64,000 nucleotides of DNA. Origin: Melampsora larici-populina 98AG31. Lineage: Eukaryota > Basidiomycota > Pucciniomycetes > Pucciniales > Melampsoraceae. The position numbers were made by a program, and so were the translations under genes. The notes under the pieces were generated by a model that ran no database searches, was not told the origin of the DNA, and was given only the letters and a program-made list of their open reading frames with translations. The stretch spans positions 31,478-95,477 of the forward strand of contig NW_006768833.1 in the NCBI RefSeq assembly GCF_000204055.1, written 5' to 3'. Below are positions 59,167 through 64,000 of the stretch, piece by piece (positions within the stretch are counted from its first letter, which is position 1; the number at the start of each line of letters is the position of its first letter).

Positions 59167-61281
59167 ACTTCGCATCAACATAACTTGAGCACCACAGCTA
59201 CTTCATCAAAGTAAGATCGCGGACACTCGAGCTCTATAGGAGACCAAATTCTTGGATTTTCGAACTTGCTCTAAGTCTTTTTATTTCTGGGTTTCTTTTG
59301 GACATAATGAATGCGAACATTTTTTCTTTTTCTCAAGCCTACAAAGTCTTTTAATTTCCAACAAATCTTCCCTACCATATCAAGCTTTATTTCCATACCG
59401 AAAGCTAGGCGGTCAAATCAGAAGAGGCAGATTATGTGTAAAACAAAGCACTGACCATAGGCGCATCCCTATAATCTTTTTTCAACCCTTCCAATTTGCC
59501 TCTATCAGGCTTCACATCATACCCAATGTTCAGAGCACCACTTCTTGACAATCAATCATCTCTTTTGACTTATTTATCTCTCTTTTCCTCTTTAACCCAC
59601 TTGTGTTACATATTCTGTTAGTTCAAAATAACCACTGTCATTTCCTTGCAACTTTGTCTTTGTGCTCATGGAAATTAATCTAGCGCAAGTCTTTAAAAAC
59701 AGTACTCTGTCGGGTTGCATGTGATCTGATATCGACCACCACAGTCCACTTTGTTACTGTTCAAGCAACAAGAATTTTCATGATAGTTCACATAACTGCC
59801 CGGCCGCTCTTGTCAGAAAGGAAGGCTTAAGCACTCGAGCTTTCATACTGATGTGAGCACACGAAAAATTTGACAAAGGAAATCCCAACAGCTTGATCAA
59901 TCTCGTCGCAACATCTCGCGCTCACGCGCTACCGTTTGCGCTACACCTTTGTATCTGTAACACGTGCCTTTATCTCAATGCTTTGCCACTTGAGAGGTCA
60001 CAACAAAGGTTATCAGGTCTGATGATCGCAAGCAAGAGGTCATTCAGGTAATTGAACTAATTACAAAAAAAGCCCCGTGGAGCAGATGATTTTTGGAACA
60101 AAAACAAGAGACTTCATTTGCTAAAATGTCAGCTCTGTGTGCCCAATGTCTTTTGGTTATGCACGCATTTAAATTGACCATGACACACTGCTATGACACC
60201 TGGACAAATTGACTGTGAGAAGGTAATCAAAAAAAATCTGCACTAGTACTACTACTGGGAACTAGCTGAAAGAGCTGGCGAATAATGTATCAAACTTTTG
60301 ATTTTTGGATTGGAACAACAAAGCATTGACGGAGCCACTAACGCGAATTGGCCTGAATTGACTCATGTCACTATTTGGTCTTGGGAAATGGGCCATCTTC
60401 AGGCTTGCAAAATTTTCTACATAGCACAGAGCTCTCAAAATGTGATTAACAGAAGATAGATTGCAATCATTGTACTGTGGTACAGGGAACAGTTCGAGGG
60501 CACGGATGCGCGAGGGCCTCAGGTAAGCTCAGGAGTTTCCTTTCATCCAACAAAGATATATATCTCATCCACGGCCATAATATACGACTTCTGGGTATGG
60601 GGATGTCGAGTGTCAGTGGCCTGAAGAAATCCGAGGAGTAAGAGTTTTTGTTAAGTTTCGTCGAGGGAGAGCAGGGGAGTCCCGAAACGTCTTTCTCACA
60701 ATCCCAAAATGGCGTGTACGCTATGCTACGCTATGTAAATCATAAACGGCAGCGACTGTCAACCTCGACTTCGGTAGTTCAAAAACTTTGGTTGCTGTTG
60801 ATCGATATCTGCTTGCTGTGTACTCCAATGTCGGCACAGAAACCAAAGGCCACAACAGTTGGCGTTCGAAAACTGGACTCTCCTCAGCCTTGCTCTGACC
60901 AGCCTCATGCCACCCATGATACGCGTAGAAGCATTCAAACGACTGTCTGATCCAACTTATATCAGATTGATCCGACTCGAGAAAGACTGGATTTTTGTCG
61001 AGACCACGCATTGAAACACGAGGGTGCAAGGATTTGTTTTGTGGGGTCGCAAAGGTTGACTTCATGAGGATCAAGGCCAAAAGATCTCATCAGCGTCCTG
61101 TCGATCTCGCCATCAAAGTTGTGTTCATTCTTTTTCTTTTGGTTCAAGCACCCACAGTTTGAAGTTTGGGTCCAAACATTTCATTCTTGAATATTTTCTG
61201 CAATCTTCATTTAGTCATCACCGCTTTTCAAGATCGAACCTTTTTTATATCTTCGTATCATACTGCAAGACTCCAGCAAAA
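59167..61281. other. Intergenic region between tyrosinase paralogues
   Basis: About 2.1 kb. It holds a possible tRNA-derived segment (59894-59950, listed separately). Frames at 59252-59548 and 60648-60950 and on minus at 60721-61080 lack recognisable motifs. No remnant of a third tyrosinase copy was found. Confidence 0.45.
59894..59950 (-). repeat. tRNA-like segment, possible SINE head or tRNA relic
   Basis: Read on the minus strand the segment begins GGTGTAGCGCAAACGG and continues TAGCGCG. TAGCGCAAACGG matches the RNA polymerase III A box (TRGYNNARNNGG), and GATTGATC about 35 bases on is a weak B box. The anticodon stem does not fold properly and no acceptor partner was found, so this is not a functional tRNA. 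A tRNA-derived SINE 5' end or a decayed tRNA gene is the likely explanation. Confidence 0.3.
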
Positions 61282-63032
61282 ATGAGGACTCGTCCTATCT
61301 CTATACATATCACCATGATGTCCTGGCAGTCCAGGATTCCAATTCTTCAACAACGTAGGCCTGTCGGTGGCCACCGTTTGGGAATTTTCTGGAAAACTGC
61401 TCTTTTTCTAGCCATTGTGACGGCCACTCTCTGTCAAACACCCACCAGTGATCCTTCACATGTGGAGCGTCGGAACGAGCAGTATTGCCCGAATCCTGCA
61501 GTGAGGGTTTCATGGTCAGTTAATTTGAGTAACATATTATTTTGACATTTTGGCTGATACGGCTGGTCTACCAGGTACTCACTCTCAAGTGCAGAGAAGA
61601 CAGCTATGCAAGATGCAATCATGTGTTTACTCACACAGCCCAGTAAGATGAAGTATCCCGGAGCTATATCCCGTTATGATGACCTGGTCAGTTGCGCAGG
61701 GTTCTTTCCCATAAACTCTCAGCACTTCCGGTCGAGTTTGGCAGGAAACGGTTCCTGACTTGATTTGGCCACGCAGGTATATGTTCATCAGGCGCAAAGC
61801 GATTTTCCTGGTGGCAAGGACCTGTTGCATGTCACTGGTAGATTCCTTCATTGGCATCGCTTACAATTGGCTCTTTTTGAGCTACTTTTGCGGGTCGAGT
61901 GTGGTTATTCTGGTCCAATGGCATATTGGGATGAAAGAGTCGATGCGGGAAAATTTCGCGACGCTGGTATAATTAAAGACTTTGGTGGGACTGGGAATGA
62001 GAATGGTTATGTGGTGCGCATCTATATCATGTTCGGTCATGTTTACTCGTGACAAAACAGCCCCCAAAAAACTAAACAACGTAATACACGGCATCTCATT
62101 ACTAGGTTGACGGTCGATTTGGATACACAATAGCCAACTTAGGCCCAAGCATGGACAACACAAGACGTTATCTCAGTAGAAAAATCAACGACACTGCTTC
62201 AGCTTTCGCTTCAGAAAGGCATTACAGAGTGCTGATGGGCCAAGACTCATTTATAGACTTCATGCAAAGTCTACGAAACTTTCAACATCTTAGCGGCCAT
62301 GTAGGTGTGGGCAGAGATGTGAGTATCTTTCACTTTCATTTTATGGCAATCATTATGACACAGCTTTGCTTCTATAGATGGCGGGTGTCCAGACGGCTCC
62401 AGTCGATCCACTCTTCTGGTTTCATCACGGTTATGTGGAGTGAGTGCTACTTTGCTATGAGTGCGTAAGCATTGAAGTGAACTGGATAAATACTTACCAA
62501 TTTGTTGAACCCCTCCCTCAAAGTTATTTATGGACTAGATGGTATGCCTGACTTAGCCTTTGGAACATATTCCAAGGTGATTCAAAGAAGTTTCCAGACT
62601 GTAACTGATATACTCTTCGAGTAATGATAGGCAGGGAAATGATCCGGCGCGTATCTTTGACCTCAATAATGCTGGTTACGAAACACAAGGGCCACCATTC
62701 AGAGTATGTGAGGAATTTCTGTTGAGCGTATACACTTCATACTGACTCTGTGATGAACTCACCCTTTTAGTCCGTGACCTGGCAGACTGCACTCCCATTT
62801 CTGGGACTTGCCGATGTATGTATAGTTTGAATTTCCAAAGAATCTGAGATACAATGCTTACTCTCTTAACCGGTGACTTTTTTATGACATGTCACTAGGA
62901 TGTACCCTTGTACGCCGGGTCAGATACACAGGTATTTCACACTTGGAATTCAACTCTGATATGTAAAGCTCAGACTGACATGGTTGCCTTTGTGACGGTA
63001 AGGGTGGATTTCTGTGTTACACATACAAGTGA
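61282..63032 (+). CDS. Secreted tyrosinase-domain copper protein, tandem copy 2
   Basis: Paralogue of the upstream tyrosinase-domain gene. Ten exons: 61282-61514, 61575-61686, 61777-62013, 62106-62318, 62378-62439, 62524-62541 (18 nt), 62631-62703, 62771-62815, 62899-62931, 63003-63032; 352 codons (351 aa). Exons 2-6 and 8-10 have exactly the lengths seen in copy 1, and exon 7 is one codon shorter. The first exon is longer: about 35 basic residues precede the hydrophobic stretch TALFLAIVTATLC, so the protein may start at a later ATG (61315 or 61318) or have an anchored N-terminus. Copper A: VHQAQ, LLHVTGRFLHWHR. Copper B: FQHLSGHVG, APVDPLFWFHHGYVDYLW. Ends GGFLCYTYK. It appears intact. Confidence 0.92.
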
Positions 63033-64000
63033 ACCTTGTCTTTCCGTCCGCCAACCTCCAACTAGTTTGATGCCTGTAATTCCCCAGAAGAAATCAACTT
63101 TGGCATTGGCTCTCATCACACTCGCCGGCAAATTTTCCACTGAGGCCACCTACACCTTTTTGTTCTGATCTCTTCCTTTACGGATTTCACAGCTCATGTC
63201 TTTAAAACCAGTTCAACTTCTACAATACTTCCCAATCAACAACAAGAACATATGCTTATTGAGAAAGTATGATTTTCAGATGGCCAACATAGAAGGATTG
63301 CACTGATAAAAGAATGCCATATCATCCAGACTCCTGTGACTGTTCTGCATGGTAGGGTTAAAGATTTTAGTAGTTATTGATTTTTTTCTTTGAGTATAAG
63401 TTTTGTACAAAAATGAGCAAATATGTACAGACATTCATTTCACTTTAACATATGTAGAGATTTCACCACACAAGATATGAATGATTTCATAAAACCAGCC
63501 AAAATTTGGGACTACCTATTGATGGCAGATCCTCAGTCTTGGAACTTCAATATAACATTCTTCACCCAATGGATAACAACCAAGATGTTTTGAAGAGTTC
63601 AGCAACAAGTTCAAACTTTACAACAGCCTTCAGCATGGTCATCATCTTCAGATTCTGAAAATGTAAAAGTGATAGTAGTTGAAAAGAATCACACAAGGCT
63701 CTTTATAGCTCCAAATTCAAGACCAATTTCTACCAAAATACCTAGATTTTTTGATCCAGATGAGAAGATAACATAGGAAGTGGTGTTTTTTTCCATGAGA
63801 AAGGACTCCAATTCACCACCTCCTGGCAAGACACTGGTGTGAGGTTAAATGATGGAATCTGGTCAAATATGAAGCTCTGGGCCTTGAGGCAATAGTTGGG
63901 TCACTCTGGTCTTGAAAAGCATCAGTACAGAAAGTATGATATCCCAATTCCAGCAAGAAGGCTCACATGTGCCAGATATAGATTGAGGTAAAGTCATTTC
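63033..64000. other. Intergenic region at right edge
   Basis: About 970 bp of AT-rich sequence after the second tyrosinase gene. No gene, repeat end or regulatory site recognised. Confidence 0.5.

Noticed and set aside
60721..61080. 119-codon minus-strand frame before tyrosinase copy 2
   Set aside because: No motif, alternative start codon and likely overlap with the promoter of the second tyrosinase gene.

Overview
The window looks like nuclear DNA of a filamentous basidiomycete, most likely a rust fungus (Pucciniales, perhaps Melampsora-like). That placement is an inference from many short introns (about 50-120 bp) with GTRNGT donors and YAG acceptors, AT-rich intergenic DNA, KDZ and CACTA/Plavaka-type transposons, and tandem families of secreted proteins. 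No rRNA, CRISPR array or complete tRNA was seen. Nearly all genes are split into small exons, so gene models here were rebuilt by hand from splice signals, reading phase and family motifs. The exon sums of the complete models are multiples of three, except SNF5, which is one base short.

Layout. 1-2721 (-): a KDZ-family DNA transposase that runs off the left edge and carries an internal stop. 2722-9137: AT-rich DNA with no convincing gene. 9138-11061 (+): UBA3, the NEDD8-activating enzyme subunit. 12847-14728 and 16002-17847 (+): a tandem pair of zinc alcohol dehydrogenases with identical exon lengths. 18905-21174 (+): a secreted Ala/Pro/Ser/Lys repeat protein whose repeat continues in another frame to 21683. 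22804-26891 (+): CLASP/Stu1 microtubule-binding protein. 27952-28611 (-): spliceosomal SmF, built from tiny exons, sharing a 247-bp divergent promoter with the sphingolipid C9-methyltransferase at 28859-30566 (+).

31954-34996 is a nested transposon stack: a Harbinger/Tourist-like MITE with TTA target duplications has received a second copy of itself and a 2.7-kb hAT element with an 8-bp target duplication. 37100-38446 (+): proteasome subunit alpha-5 with an 11-nt microexon. 39776-41641 (+): SNF5/SMARCB1 remodeller subunit with one frameshift.

42906-54441 is the most striking part: an 11.5-kb CACTA/EnSpm-type transposon bounded by 41-bp terminal inverted repeats (40/41 identical) and a GTA duplication. 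It carries a Plavaka/tnp2-like transposase and at least three multi-exon passenger genes of unknown function. Just outside its right end, 54630-55098 (-) encodes a 63-aa secreted peptide precursor with a Lys-Arg site. 57522-59166 and 61282-63032 (+) are tandem secreted tyrosinase-domain proteins with matching ten-exon structure.

Housekeeping functions (neddylation, microtubules, splicing, glucosylceramide methylation, proteasome, chromatin remodelling) therefore sit between transposon-rich blocks and lineage-type secreted genes, a common pattern in rust genomes.
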